64,000 bases of DNA from JAJDOD01 sp039024895 (lineage in GTDB: Bacteria > Pseudomonadota > Alphaproteobacteria > Rhodobacterales > Rhodobacteraceae): positions 3,066 through 67,065 of the forward strand of contig JBCCPJ010000020.1 of the NCBI GenBank assembly GCA_039024895.1. Reading direction: 5' to 3'. The notes under the pieces are model-generated. The model was given only the letters and a program-made list of their open reading frames with translations, was not told the origin of the DNA and did no database searches. A program made the position numbers and the translations under genes. This document shows positions 1-9,250 of this stretch, in pieces. Each line of letters begins with the position of its first letter. The first letter of the stretch is position 1.

Positions 1-2
1 GC

Positions 3-1007
3 GAGGATCAGGCGCAACATACGCCCGACCGTATTGTGTACACACGTCCGAGATCGTCCGAAGCGGATGCCAGCGCGCCTTCCTCTTCCCTGCGCTTAAG
101 CGAAATTGCGCTGATTGAAACCGGTCCTGCGCAAGAAAGCGATACAGTTGACGACGCGCCTGTGCAGTTTCGACATGCCAGCGCGCGGCCCGTCACGAGA
201 GAAACAAACAAAGCGCCAACAGGCCCGCTCGGGACGCCTGAGCCACCTGTCGTCGTGCCAGATGATCGCGGCATAGGCGAAGATGATGCATTGACCCTGG
301 GCGGCGCGCCAGAGGCACCGATGGCGGAAGATGTGCCGACATTGCCGGGCGCTTCGGCGGATGTGTACGCGTTCTCCGATCCCGATGATGTGGTGGCACG
401 TATCGAGGCTCGACTGGAGCGTGGCGGTGAAGCGCCTGAAACACCGGTTACGGAACCTGTGAAGCCGAGCACCGAAACCGCAACAAGTGCGTCCGCCGAG
501 CCTGTGACACAAGAAGGTCAGGTAGAAGACGCCGCAGACGATATCGATGAAGAGCTGACCGCAGCCGTTCGTGTGTCAATTGCCGAAGAAGCGAGCCAGC
601 GGGTCGACAAACTGGCCATCCTTGCCGATACATTCGCGTCGCGGGAGTTTTCGCGACCGCAGCCGTTGCCGCCAGTTGAGCATGTCATCGCGGAAGATAC
701 TGCGACAGCGTCACCACCGGAATTGCCGCCGCTCGACATTGCACAAGCCGCCGTCCTGACGGCCCGCGCGCGCGCTTTGAAGGAAAGCAAAGATGCCAAA
801 CGCGGTGACACCGTTCAGGCTACCCCGACGGAACATGCGGAGGCTGCTTTGGATGCCTTGCCTGGTGAAGAGGCCATGCGGCTCTTGGTGGCACGCTTGA
901 TCCGCGAGGAATTGCAGGGCGTGTTGGGCGAAAAGATCACCCAAAGCGTACGTAAACTGGTGCAACGGGAAGTGAAGCGTGCGATTGAGTTGCGCCGTCT
1001 CGACTAG
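3..1007 (+). CDS. Acidic hypothetical protein, 5' end outside window
   Basis: The reading frame is open to the left edge, so the true start lies outside the window; the first in-frame start codon seen is GTG at 36. The visible part is rich in Glu, Asp, Ala, Pro and Thr and probably disordered for about 270 residues. It ends in a basic helical segment (about residues 285-334 of the visible frame) containing RLIREELQGVLGE and a run of Lys/Arg/Val. I recall a similar tail in uncharacterised Rhodobacteraceae proteins, but that is memory and no search was run. No catalytic motif or membrane segment is seen. Function unknown; only the frame is certain. Confidence 0.75.
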   Translation, partial: EDQAQHTPDRIVYTRPRSSEADASAPSSSLRLSEIALIETGPAQESDTVDDAPVQFRHASARPVTRETNKAPTGPLGTPEPPVVVPDDRGIGEDDALTLGGAPEAPMAEDVPTLPGASADVYAFSDPDDVVARIEARLERGGEAPETPVTEPVKPSTETATSASAEPVTQEGQVEDAADDIDEELTAAVRVSIAEEASQRVDKLAILADTFASREFSRPQPLPPVEHVIAEDTATASPPELPPLDIAQAAVLTARARALKESKDAKRGDTVQATPTEHAEAALDALPGEEAMRLLVARLIREELQGVLGEKITQSVRKLVQREVKRAIELRRLD

Positions 1008-1127
1008 GACGCTTTCGCATTTTCCTGAAATAACTTCCATCCCCGGAGACGGTCTCGCAAGTCTAGTGGTAGTGGACCGAGACCCCAAACTCTGTGTTTT
1101 GTGCCCGGAAAGTGGATTGGGCGTGAA

Positions 1128-1697
1128 GTGAACACGCCAGCGCATCTCATCGTCGGCACTGCGGTCTTTGGCAAGCCCCACGGGCGAGGCACGTATCTCG
1201 CCGCCCTTGCCGGGGCGATGACACCCGATCTTTCTCTTTACGTGATGGTCGCAGTGTCCATTTGGGTCATGGGCATCTCGCCGCGCGTCGTGTTTGGCGA
1301 GTACTACTACTCCGACGCGTGGCAGGCTGTCTTTGCCGTGGATAACAGCTTCGTCCTTTGGGGCGTCCTCTTCGCCGTGGCGGTTTGGCGTGGCATGCCG
1401 CGCCTTTTCGCGTTCGCCGGTGCCGCGCTTTTGCACATCGCTTTGGACTTTCCGCTGCATACCCATGATGCGCGGATGCATTTCTGGCCGCTGACCAATT
1501 GGGTCTTTGAAAGCCCGATCAGCTATTGGGACACAGGCGCCTATGCGGGCGTCGTGGGACCCCTTGAGTTGGTGCTTTCGGTCCTTTGTGCCGTTTATCT
1601 ATGGCGGCGGTTTCACGATATATGGGTACGCAGCGCAACGGCGATATTGATGGTGATGGAGGTGTTGAGCACCGGTATTTGGCGCTTCTTCTTCTGA
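1128..1697 (+). CDS. Multi-pass membrane protein, YdjM/DUF457-like
   Basis: About 189 residues with four or five hydrophobic segments. The N-terminal MNTPAHLIVG and the internal HIALDFPLHTHDAR place conserved His and Asp residues as in the YdjM family of membrane-bound putative metal-dependent hydrolases. I chose the GTG at 1128 because family members begin at the NTPAH motif; an upstream GTG at 1101 would add nine residues. In some genomes such proteins carry an unsupported cobalamin-biosynthesis name, and nothing here supports that role. It stands alone between the acidic protein and a convergent PilZ gene. The family call is moderate and the substrate is unknown. Confidence 0.65.
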   Translation: MNTPAHLIVGTAVFGKPHGRGTYLAALAGAMTPDLSLYVMVAVSIWVMGISPRVVFGEYYYSDAWQAVFAVDNSFVLWGVLFAVAVWRGMPRLFAFAGAALLHIALDFPLHTHDARMHFWPLTNWVFESPISYWDTGAYAGVVGPLELVLSVLCAVYLWRRFHDIWVRSATAILMVMEVLSTGIWRFFF

Positions 1698-1748
1698 GTA
1701 TCGTTAACATATACCATGCTCGCCAACCTGGGTATCGGCCCGTCTGCG

Positions 1749-2066
1749 TCAATTCATCAAGAAGCGTCGTTTGGGCCCTTGGGCAGCACGGTGCATGCTC
1801 CGGTTGATGGCGGCCAGAGTGTCAATCGGCAGCGTTTCCTCGAATTGAAGCCCCGCCGTACCCTCCGTGTTCCAGACGACCTGTGCGGCGTGTGTGCGCC
1901 CGCGAATGTCCATTGTCACCTTGCTGCCCGGCTCAAGGTTGCCGAAAGCCAAATTCACCCGCGCACCGCGATTGGTGATGTCCACGATATCCGCTCTCCG
2001 CCGTCCCCAATCGCTGGAGAGAGTGACCTGAAAACATGTCACGCGTCTACGGGGGCGGTACTTCAT
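1749..2066 (-). CDS. PilZ domain protein
   Basis: A 105-residue protein made of a single PilZ domain. The N-terminal RPRRR matches the arginine-rich half of the c-di-GMP binding signature, and DITNRGARV about 20 residues later matches the D/N-x-S-x-x-G half with Asn in place of the usual Ser. It probably binds cyclic di-GMP and acts as a small cytosolic effector, perhaps of motility, attachment or polysaccharide secretion; the partner cannot be told from here. The substituted Ser leaves nucleotide binding unproven. It is separated from hom by 40 bp on the same strand, so co-transcription with hom is possible. Confidence 0.8.
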   Translation of the reverse strand: MKYRPRRRVTCFQVTLSSDWGRRRADIVDITNRGARVNLAFGNLEPGSKVTMDIRGRTHAAQVVWNTEGTAGLQFEETLPIDTLAAINRSMHRAAQGPKRRFLMN

Positions 2067-2106
2067 ACCCGCGTGTTAACGCTCATATCTTTAGGAAAAA
2101 CTAAAT

Positions 2107-3393
2107 TCAGATTGTCTCGATGCGGAGCGCAACGGGGTCTGACGCCAAAACGCCCGTGCCTGGCATGGCACGTATGGCGCTATCCAGGGCATCCCTTTGA
2201 GCTTTGTGTGTAACGATCAGGATCGGTGCACGTTCCGATTGGTGCCCATATTGCCGCATCCGGTCGATGGATATGCCGGCTTCGCCCATCACGGACGCGA
2301 TCCGTGCAAGGGCGCCCGGTTTGTCGAAAAGCTCCATGCGGACATAATACGCAGCGGGCGTTTCCTGATTGCTGTGAACCGGGTCCGAAAGTTCGGATGT
2401 GGGCGTGCCAAAAACCGGTATATCCAGCCCCCGTGCAATGTCACAGACATCGCCCATGACGGCGCTGGCAGTGGGGCCCTCACCGGCGCCGGCGCCCCTA
2501 AGAACAATCTGGCCCACGCTGTCGCCTTCCAGGACGACCATGTTTGTCGGGCCTTCGAGTTGACCGAGCGGCGAACTGTCGGGGACAAGGCAGGGTGTCA
2601 TCCGGGCTGCTAGACCACGGCCCGACATTTGCGCCACGCCCAAAAGCTTGATCCGGTAGCCCATATCGGCGGCACGCTCGATATCCTCGATCGTGATCCG
2701 CTCGATACCTTCTATCGTCAGCGCGCCGAAGTCGACCTTGGTGCCAAAGGCTATGGCCGTCAGGATCGCGAGCTTATGCCCCGCATCTATCCCGCCCACA
2801 TCAAGGGTTGGGTCGGCTTCCAGATAGCCAAGCTCTTCGCACTCTTTGAAGACCGTCTCATAGCTTAGGCCAGCCGATTGCATCCGGGTCAGGATATAGT
2901 TGCAGGTGCCATTCATCACCCCCATGACGCGGGTTATTTCATTCCCGGCAAGGCTCTCCGTCAAAGCCTTTATCACTGGAATGCCGCCCGCAACCGCCGC
3001 CTCAAACCGCAGAGCCACGCCCGCGGCTTCTGCCGTCTCCGCCAACGCGTGCCCATGTAGCGCTAGAAGCGCCTTGTTGGCCGTCACCACATGCTTTCCG
3101 GTCTCTAGTGCCATTTCGACAGCGGCTTTGGCTGGACCGTCATCGCCGCCGATGAGTTCGACGAATACATCTACATCGTCCCGTTTGGCCAAGGCCACGG
3201 GATCGTCTTCCCATTCGTATTCGCCTAGCCGAACGCCTCTGTCCTTGTCACGGCTGCGGGCAGACACGGCGCTAATGGTGATCTCGCGCCCACATCGCTT
3301 GGCCAATGTCGCAGCCTGGCGCTGAATGATCCGCACCGTGCCGACACCCACAGTGCCAAGTCCTGCAATACCAATGCGAAGTGGGCTGGACAT
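2107..3393 (-). CDS. hom: Homoserine dehydrogenase
   Basis: Catalyses NAD(P)H-dependent reduction of aspartate semialdehyde to homoserine, the branch point to threonine and methionine. The 428-residue length is that of the monofunctional bacterial enzyme. The N-terminus carries a Rossmann motif (IGIAGLGTVGVGTVRII, residues 7-23). The middle holds the homoserine-binding domain with NGTCNYIL and the GEGPTASAVMGD segment. The last about 80 residues form an ACT domain (YYVRMELFDKPGALARI), so feedback control by threonine is likely. It starts with ATG and has no fused aspartate kinase. It is followed 40 bp downstream by the PilZ gene on the same strand. Confidence 0.95.
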   Translation of the reverse strand: MSSPLRIGIAGLGTVGVGTVRIIQRQAATLAKRCGREITISAVSARSRDKDRGVRLGEYEWEDDPVALAKRDDVDVFVELIGGDDGPAKAAVEMALETGKHVVTANKALLALHGHALAETAEAAGVALRFEAAVAGGIPVIKALTESLAGNEITRVMGVMNGTCNYILTRMQSAGLSYETVFKECEELGYLEADPTLDVGGIDAGHKLAILTAIAFGTKVDFGALTIEGIERITIEDIERAADMGYRIKLLGVAQMSGRGLAARMTPCLVPDSSPLGQLEGPTNMVVLEGDSVGQIVLRGAGAGEGPTASAVMGDVCDIARGLDIPVFGTPTSELSDPVHSNQETPAAYYVRMELFDKPGALARIASVMGEAGISIDRMRQYGHQSERAPILIVTHKAQRDALDSAIRAMPGTGVLASDPVALRIETI

Positions 3394-3479
3394 GAAGCTC
3401 TCCGTACTCTTGTGGCGCTGGTGTTAGCGGGTCCACAGGGCGGGCGCAATTGCTTCAAATTGTTTAATACCCCGTGCGC

Positions 3480-3749
3480 TCACCGGGACAAGCGCGCTCG
3501 CAGTGCTTCCATATCACTGGCGCTGCCCCGCATGATCGATGCGCGATTGCGAAGCGCTGCCGCGCGCGCGAGGAGAGTGTCGCTTTCTTCTTCAGAGGCT
3601 GGCGCGACAAAACTGCTGGCCAGTACCTCGTCCAACGGTAAAAGGTTAGGCCAGTCCTGGGTGCTGCGTGCAGATGGTGCCCCACCGGCGTCGGGCCAAT
3701 CGGTGCACGCGATCAGCGATAGGCAGTAAAGAACAGCAAGATGGCGCAT
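3480..3749 (-). CDS. Small putative lipoprotein
   Basis: An 89-residue protein with a short signal sequence, MRHLAVLYCLSLIAC, ending in a lipobox-like LIAC. The mature protein would be about 75 residues lipidated on Cys15. It is predicted to be tethered to the inner or outer membrane and has an Ala/Arg-rich helical C-terminus. No family is recognised. It lies 86 bp upstream of hom on the same strand and is divergent from the membrane protein at 3854. The gene call rests on the signal peptide and an uninterrupted short frame, so confidence is moderate. Confidence 0.6.
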   Translation of the reverse strand: MRHLAVLYCLSLIACTDWPDAGGAPSARSTQDWPNLLPLDEVLASSFVAPASEEESDTLLARAAALRNRASIMRGSASDMEALRARLSR

Positions 3750-3853
3750 AAGCAGAAACTACCTGTCGGGCAAAGACTTGACCAGAACCGATCCCTCTGT
3801 TTTTGGCAAAGAGCCGCGTATAGAGCGATGCAAACCTGCGCTGGAGGGCGTCT

Positions 3854-4336
3854 TTGGATAAGACCGATGACATACTCTTTACCCTTGCCCCGTCTATCGG
3901 GCGTCGCCTTCTTGGGGCCGGAAGTCTCGCTTTGCTGGGTGTTCTTCTAGTAACGCTGGTTTTCGAGGCGCAAGGCGTATGGTCGGGGTTCTTTCTGATT
4001 ACGGCAATTCTGATTTTGTTGGCAGCGCATCGCTTATGGCATGCGACCGGGGATTGTCTCGAACTCACGCGGACCGAACTTCGAACCGGGCGCGGGCGGG
4101 TATTGACCGAGATCGGGAATGTGAAAAGCATCGACCGGGGTGTTTTCGCGTTCAAGCCTTCGAACGGGTTTCTGGTAAAGCTTGAAGAACCGAATGGGAC
4201 AGGGTGGTCGCCCGGTCTCTGGTGGCAGCGGGGCCGCTTGATTGGTGTCGGCGGTGTCGTGCGCGGCGGCGAGGCGCGTGCGATGGCGGAGTTCATCATG
4301 GCCCTGAAAGACGGGACCTTTGACGAGCTGTTTTAA
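3854..4336 (+). CDS. Membrane protein of unknown function
   Basis: A 160-residue protein with two adjacent transmembrane helices at about residues 18-60, followed by a soluble beta-rich domain of about 100 residues. The layout resembles bacterial PH-like or photosystem-assembly-type membrane proteins, but the match is only in architecture. The start is TTG at 3854, chosen because GGAGGG lies about 6 bp upstream and no ATG or GTG fits better. A hairpin terminator begins at the stop codon. Neighbours (lipoprotein, Tad pilins) do not reveal a role. Confidence 0.7.
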   Translation: MDKTDDILFTLAPSIGRRLLGAGSLALLGVLLVTLVFEAQGVWSGFFLITAILILLAAHRLWHATGDCLELTRTELRTGRGRVLTEIGNVKSIDRGVFAFKPSNGFLVKLEEPNGTGWSPGLWWQRGRLIGVGGVVRGGEARAMAEFIMALKDGTFDELF

Positions 4337-4361
4337 GCGGTGTCACCCCAACACCGCTTTT
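4335..4361 (+). terminator. Intrinsic terminator of the 3854 gene
   Basis: Perfect 9-bp inverted repeat, AAGCGGTGT at 4335-4343 and ACACCGCTT at 4351-4359, with a 7-nt loop and a short T run. It begins within the stop codon of the upstream gene. Confidence 0.7.
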
Positions 4362-4386
4362 GCCCGATTGTCGTGGTAGCCAAAGC

Positions 4387-4414
4387 AAAACCCGGCCGCT
4401 TGGGCCGGGTTTTC
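4387..4414. terminator. Bidirectional terminator between convergent genes
   Basis: Perfect 11-bp stem, AAAACCCGGCC at 4387-4397 and GGCCGGGTTTT at 4403-4413, with a 5-nt loop. The A run and T run flank the GC core, so it works on both strands. It sits between the convergent 3854 membrane gene and the TadF-like gene. Confidence 0.85.
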
Positions 4415-4417
4415 TTA

Positions 4418-5029
4418 TCAGGCGTTGCCGTCGTCCGTTGATGCGGAAGATGGTGTCGGAGGATTGACTGTGCAGCCATTCAGTGTGTCCCAGCAAACTC
4501 GGGGGGCAAAACGCGGGCGCGCTAATGCGACTTCCCTGAAGTTATAAGCCGTCAAGCCGACGAAGAACGCGGGCAACCATTGCTGTACGCTTTCCACGAT
4601 GATCATTTGATCGCCTGGCGCAATGTCAGGAAGACGGGCGCGAATGTCATCGATGTTATTCATGGGATCATATTTGACGCCGCGGGATTCTTCGAGGGTC
4701 AGAATGGGGTCACCCGTAACTGGGTCCACGTCCATGACAACCGTTGTGATGCGCAGTGCACTTGGGTGTCCGCTTTGCCCGGCAAGGTAGGTATAGGTTT
4801 CGTACAACGCATCGATATAATTGTCATCGATCGGACGGGTGTCCTCCCGCGAGATCATGTCAGCAATCGTGTAGGTTGCCTTTTGGGAGACGTTCAACGT
4901 TCGGAAGGCATCGAAGAAAACGAATGTCGCTGTGATTGCCCAGGCCAGAAGAGGCACCGCAAAGCAAGCTTCGACGGACAGGCTACCCTTTTCGTTTTTG
5001 AAAAAGCGAGACGTGAATTTCTGTTTCAT
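4418..5029 (-). CDS. TadF-like minor pilin / pilus assembly protein
   Basis: A 203-residue protein with a short basic N-terminus, the pilin-like GSLSVEACFAVPLLAWAI segment (about residues 14-31) and one transmembrane helix. This matches the TadE/TadF/TadG family of pseudopilins that are processed and assembled with the Flp/Tad pilus. I chose the ATG at 5029 because GGAGAG lies just upstream; an in-frame codon at 5050 would overlap the preceding gene. It follows the TadE-like and TadG-like genes, so the three form an operon. The long C-terminal domain is predicted to be periplasmic. Subtype TadF is an inference from gene order. Confidence 0.8.
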   Translation of the reverse strand: MKQKFTSRFFKNEKGSLSVEACFAVPLLAWAITATFVFFDAFRTLNVSQKATYTIADMISREDTRPIDDNYIDALYETYTYLAGQSGHPSALRITTVVMDVDPVTGDPILTLEESRGVKYDPMNNIDDIRARLPDIAPGDQMIIVESVQQWLPAFFVGLTAYNFREVALARPRFAPRVCWDTLNGCTVNPPTPSSASTDDGNA

Positions 5030-5046
5030 GTGTATCTCTCCGCGTC

Positions 5047-5694
5047 TCAAGTGCTGCTGTCTGGGTCGGTCGTGCCATCGCCTGCCGAACCGTCGCCGCT
5101 TCCGCCACCGCCGCCCGTGGTGGTAGGCGGCGCTGCAAAGGCGCGGTTGCCTGGTTCGTTGACGAAGGCCGTGCTGGTCACGATTGCGGTATCACCGTTC
5201 AGATCGTCGATCTGCAATCCCAGGCCAATGCCCGTGGTTGGGAACATTGGTGTGACCGTAGCGCAGACTTGCACCACCATCATCGTGTTGGTGTTGCCGA
5301 CGTTATAATCGCCCGGGAGATATTGCGGGACGTTTGAGCGACGGTTGATGCAGCGCGCATCACCGGTAACCGCAGCGATGGCACCAGGCGCGATTTGCAC
5401 CTCTTCCATGTAGACGTGAACACTATTCGTGCATTCATAGATCGCGAAGGCATTCTCGCAGATGTTATCCCGCACCGCATCGAAGTCCGGCACGTTGCCG
5501 TTGCCGAGGCGAATGTCGCGGGCGGCGATATCAACGGCGCGCTCCAGCATGACGGAGCGAACCATGTAGAACCCGGCTTCGAAACCCATGAGGAAGATCG
5601 CCATGAAGAGCGGAAAGAGGAACACGAATTCAATCGTCGCATTGCCATCGTCGCGTTGCCGGAAGCGGCAGACCTTTCGGAGAAAAAAGCTCAT
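5047..5694 (-). CDS. tadE: TadE-family minor pilin
   Basis: A 215-residue protein with a basic N-terminus, then DGNATIEFVFLFPLFMAIF (about residues 16-34), the TadE signature in which a Glu sits at the start of the hydrophobic helix. The rest is extracytoplasmic and includes several Cys residues (near positions 60-110) that could form disulphides. The last about 25 residues are a Gly/Ser/Asp/Thr tail of low complexity, unusual for this family. An upstream GAGG and the ATG at 5694 give a well-placed start. It is 11 bp downstream of tadG and 17 bp upstream of the TadF-like start, so the three are one transcript. Confidence 0.85.
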   Translation of the reverse strand: MSFFLRKVCRFRQRDDGNATIEFVFLFPLFMAIFLMGFEAGFYMVRSVMLERAVDIAARDIRLGNGNVPDFDAVRDNICENAFAIYECTNSVHVYMEEVQIAPGAIAAVTGDARCINRRSNVPQYLPGDYNVGNTNTMMVVQVCATVTPMFPTTGIGLGLQIDDLNGDTAIVTSTAFVNEPGNRAFAAPPTTTGGGGGSGDGSAGDGTTDPDSST

Positions 5695-5705
5695 TACGAT
5701 TTACC

Positions 5706-7538
5706 TCACTGGGTTAGACGAAGCTTCGTGATCTCGGCTGCAATCGCCTTGAACGCTTCGGTCAACTGTGCGCCTGCGACATTGAAGAACTTGCCCGGCA
5801 GGTTGTTGACGCAGTTCTGAAGCGCCGTCACGCCACCCGGAGGCGCCTCGAAAGCGACCGAGTATACTTCGACCCCGCCATCGATGGCTTCCTGACAGAT
5901 CCGGTCGAGATTGGTGTCTGCCGTTGCGTAGCCACCGGTATCAATCTCGGCATTCTGGTGCTCAGTACGTGCGGTCGGATCCACGCGGAAGAAGTAGTTG
6001 GCCACATTCTGAACGCTGAAGCGTTCATACACCTTGTGGTAGCTCCACTGTTCCACATCGGTCAGCGCTTCGAACTGGGCTTGTGACAAGTAAGCGTCAT
6101 CGTTGGTGGTGTTCGGGTTGCGCGGACGGTACCAGCGCGTGTTCTCACCGTTGTTGGGCATCTCGACGAGGTAGCCGTCGAATTCGTTGCCATTGGTGTC
6201 GAACTCGTTTTCCAGCGTTTCTGATGTCCAGACGCGAGATGGGCCAGACTTGAACTCGTCTTTAAGGTCAAGCTTCGCCGTGTTTGCGCCGTCCGTCATC
6301 ACCACGATGTACTTGAACACGTTTGCTGTCCCGTAGTTGACCGGGTGACCGGCAACGGTATCGGGCACGATCCATGCCTCCGACGGTGGAACATAAGTTG
6401 TATTGTTAGTGCTAGCGAAGGTTTGGGCGTCGGTTCTCTTCTGCTTCGAGTCCGACAGCATGCCCTGAACGATTGGCCGGAAGGATGGATCAAGAACACC
6501 GGCGGCCCATTTCACACCGTAGTCGATGGCTGTCCAGCCGCGCGCGGTCAGCGAGTCGATATAGGTGTGCAACTTGCCTTCGTTGTTTTGATAAAGCAGC
6601 ATCTCGGGATACCCTTCACCGCACCAGTAGGCGTTACTTGAAAAGTCACCACCGGGAACGGCGTAACCCCAATTGCCGCGGGCGAATTTGGCGGAACGCT
6701 CGAGACCTGCCGCTGCTTCTGCGAGCGGAAGGCTGTCGAAGTCCAAATCAACAAACCGCGCACATCGGGCGGCAGGGTTACCTGGCCGATAGGAACCAAT
6801 GGCGCCTGCCTGCGTTGGTGGTGGAGCGATCGACGTCAGAGGATCATTCCACTGGACATTCGGCGTTGTGCTGTTGGTCAAGCGTTGGGCGAGGTCCTCG
6901 CTCATCTGGACTTGCATGTTGTAAGGAATGATCGAAATCATGACGCGATCGGCGCCGTTCTTTTCGATCACAAACGAGACGAACTCTTTCGCGGCCTCGC
7001 GCATGGTTTGCAGCTTCGTACCCCAACCCATCGAGCCGGATATGTCGAGCACAAGAGCAATCTCGATCAACTGCTGGCCTTCGCGCGCGCTCGTGCCCAC
7101 GCCGCCTGGCAAACTATCGATGCCGAGCAACGGCATAAACGCCGTATCCATGTCGAAACGAACCCGTGCTGCGACCGTGCGCAAGGTCTCTTCATCGCCG
7201 CCAGCCGGAACTTCGATGTTGGACGCAACCTCAACGATGTCGGAGTCGTAGCCGGCCTTCGTGAAGTACTGCTTCACGAGCGCTTCAACTTCCGCATCCG
7301 TATCCGCATCTTGGTTCAGGCTGGTGGCAGCCACCACGGCGGTATCGAGAGTGTTTTGAACGGCGACGCGTTCACGCTCATATCTCATCAGGTCCACGGC
7401 AAGGCCGCAGATCATGACAATCATCAAAAAGATAAAAAGACCGAAGACTGTCAGCGATCCGGTTTCGTCTTTCCGAAAACGCGACGGTTCAATTCTACGA
7501 CGGTCCCCACCCCGCAGAAACTCGCTCGTCATCAGCAT
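5706..7538 (-). CDS. tadG: TadG-type pilus protein with von Willebrand A domain
   Basis: A 610-residue protein. Residues about 25-50 carry the TadE/G-like ETGSLTVFGLFIFLMIVMIC membrane segment. A VWA domain begins near residue 160 with the MIDAS motif DISGSM (Asp165), suggesting metal-dependent adhesion to other pilus or surface proteins. It is predicted to be anchored in the inner membrane with the VWA domain outside. I preferred the ATG at 7538 over one 60 bp upstream because GTGAGG sits at the right distance. It is the first gene of the tadG-tadE-tadF-like operon. The Tad motor, secretin and Flp pilin genes are not in the window. Confidence 0.85.
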   Translation of the reverse strand: MLMTSEFLRGGDRRRIEPSRFRKDETGSLTVFGLFIFLMIVMICGLAVDLMRYERERVAVQNTLDTAVVAATSLNQDADTDAEVEALVKQYFTKAGYDSDIVEVASNIEVPAGGDEETLRTVAARVRFDMDTAFMPLLGIDSLPGGVGTSAREGQQLIEIALVLDISGSMGWGTKLQTMREAAKEFVSFVIEKNGADRVMISIIPYNMQVQMSEDLAQRLTNSTTPNVQWNDPLTSIAPPPTQAGAIGSYRPGNPAARCARFVDLDFDSLPLAEAAAGLERSAKFARGNWGYAVPGGDFSSNAYWCGEGYPEMLLYQNNEGKLHTYIDSLTARGWTAIDYGVKWAAGVLDPSFRPIVQGMLSDSKQKRTDAQTFASTNNTTYVPPSEAWIVPDTVAGHPVNYGTANVFKYIVVMTDGANTAKLDLKDEFKSGPSRVWTSETLENEFDTNGNEFDGYLVEMPNNGENTRWYRPRNPNTTNDDAYLSQAQFEALTDVEQWSYHKVYERFSVQNVANYFFRVDPTARTEHQNAEIDTGGYATADTNLDRICQEAIDGGVEVYSVAFEAPPGGVTALQNCVNNLPGKFFNVAGAQLTEAFKAIAAEITKLRLTQ

Positions 7539-7816
7539 ATTGGCAGCCTCACCTAAATTACCCTGAGGTTCGAGTCGCGCTCGAACACACACATCCACTC
7601 CTCATTTTTGGCGTCACAATGTGTCAAAACTTAGACCACAGGGCAGTTTTATGATCGAATTCAAAGAGTTGGTGGAAATAGTGTGGCGCTGGTATCAGAA
7701 TTGGACAAATTTCGAGGACAATTCAGGCACATGTCGATTTCCGTCGCGCCTTTAGCGTATCGTTAGAATTGTCTGTCAGTGACATATTTACGTGTCTGAC
7801 ATGGAGGAGATGGCGA

Positions 7817-9250
7817 ATGGATGGCCAAAGTTTGAAAGAACCAAGTTTTCGCGAGAGCGTCGATCTCATGTTCAACCGCGCAGTTCGGTTGCTCGAGCTG
7901 CCGCCGGGTCTTGAAGACAAGATCCGGGTCTGTAACTCAACATATACAGTGCGATTTGGGGTAAAACTGCGGGGCGAAATCCAGACTTTTACCGGGTATC
8001 GGTCAGTGCATTCCGAGCATATGGAGCCGGTTAAAGGCGGTATTCGCTACTCCCTCGGTGTCAATCAAGACGAGGTTGAGGCACTCGCCGCATTGATGAC
8101 CTACAAATGTGCCCTTGTTGAAACGCCGTTTGGGGGCTCGAAAGGCGGGCTTTGTATCGATCCTCGGGAATATGACGAAGACGAACTCGAACGGATCACG
8201 CGGCGCTTTGCCTATGAACTCGCCAAGCGCGACTTGATTGATCCGGCGCAGAATGTGCCTGCCCCGGACATGGGCACTGGCGAACGTGAAATGGCCTGGA
8301 TCGCGGATCAATATGCGCGAATGAACACGACAGATATCAACGCCAAGGCCTGCGTGACCGGGAAGCCGCCCCATGCCGGTGGTATCCAAGGCAGGGTCGA
8401 AGCAACGGGACGAGGCGTGCAATATGCACTCCAGGAGTTTTTCCGTCACCCGGACGCGGTCGCCATGGCGCAATTGAATGGCACGCTCGACGGTAAACGC
8501 GTTATTGTTCAAGGGCTTGGAAATGTGGGATATCACGCCGCCAAGTTCCTCAGCGAAGAAGACGGCTGCAAGGTGATCGGCATTATCGAGCGCGATGGCG
8601 CGCTGGTGGACGAGAGCGGGCTCGATGTGGAAGCGGTGTCTCAGTGGATCCGGACCCATGGCGGCGTGAAAAACTACAGCACGCAATATGTCGAAGATGG
8701 TGCCGCAGTCCTCGAAGATGCGTGCGATATTCTTATCCCCGCCGCGCTGGAGGGGGTCATCAACCTCACAAACGCCAAACGGATCCAAGCGCCCTTGATT
8801 ATCGAAGCGGCCAACGGGCCGGTTACCGCGGGCGCAGATGAAATCCTGCGCGCCAAAGGCACTGTGATCATTCCGGATATGTACGCCAATGCGGGCGGTG
8901 TTACGGTTTCGTACTTTGAGTGGGTGAAGAACCTCAGCCATATTCGGTTCGGGCGAATGCAGCGCCGACAAGAAGAGTCGCGTCACCAGTTGATTGTCGA
9001 TGAACTGGAGCGGATTTCCAGTGACAGCTCAATCAACTGGACACTGTCTCCGGACTTCAAACAGAAATATCTACGTGGGGCCGGGGAGCTTGAACTGGTT
9101 CGTTCGGGTCTCGACGATACGATGCGCGGTGCCTATCAGGCCATGCACGACGTATGGCGGTCGCGCGACGATGTGACAGACCTGCGCACCGCCGCCTATA
9201 TCGTGGCCATCACGCGCGTTGCCTCAAGTTATCGGGCGAAAGGCCTCTAG
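7817..9250 (+). CDS. gdhA: Glutamate dehydrogenase (Glu/Leu/Phe/Val family)
   Basis: Oxidative deamination of glutamate to 2-oxoglutarate or the reverse. The 477-residue chain has the substrate domain first, with VKGGIRY and TPFGGSKGG (Lys97 and Lys109 in the expected catalytic region) and PAPDMGT. The Rossmann domain follows, with VQGLGNVGYHAAKFL. I chose the ATG at 7817, which has GGAGGA six bases upstream, over an in-frame start 48 bp earlier that lacks one. NAD versus NADP preference cannot be set from sequence alone. It stands upstream of the sarcosine oxidase operon on the same strand; glutamate and one-carbon nitrogen metabolism may be linked, but the 350-bp gap argues for separate promoters. 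Confidence 0.92.
   Translation: MDGQSLKEPSFRESVDLMFNRAVRLLELPPGLEDKIRVCNSTYTVRFGVKLRGEIQTFTGYRSVHSEHMEPVKGGIRYSLGVNQDEVEALAALMTYKCALVETPFGGSKGGLCIDPREYDEDELERITRRFAYELAKRDLIDPAQNVPAPDMGTGEREMAWIADQYARMNTTDINAKACVTGKPPHAGGIQGRVEATGRGVQYALQEFFRHPDAVAMAQLNGTLDGKRVIVQGLGNVGYHAAKFLSEEDGCKVIGIIERDGALVDESGLDVEAVSQWIRTHGGVKNYSTQYVEDGAAVLEDACDILIPAALEGVINLTNAKRIQAPLIIEAANGPVTAGADEILRAKGTVIIPDMYANAGGVTVSYFEWVKNLSHIRFGRMQRRQEESRHQLIVDELERISSDSSINWTLSPDFKQKYLRGAGELELVRSGLDDTMRGAYQAMHDVWRSRDDVTDLRTAAYIVAITRVASSYRAKGL

Noticed and set aside
711..1481. Minus-strand frame of 256 codons over the first two genes
   Set aside because: It runs antisense to two supported genes and has no domain.
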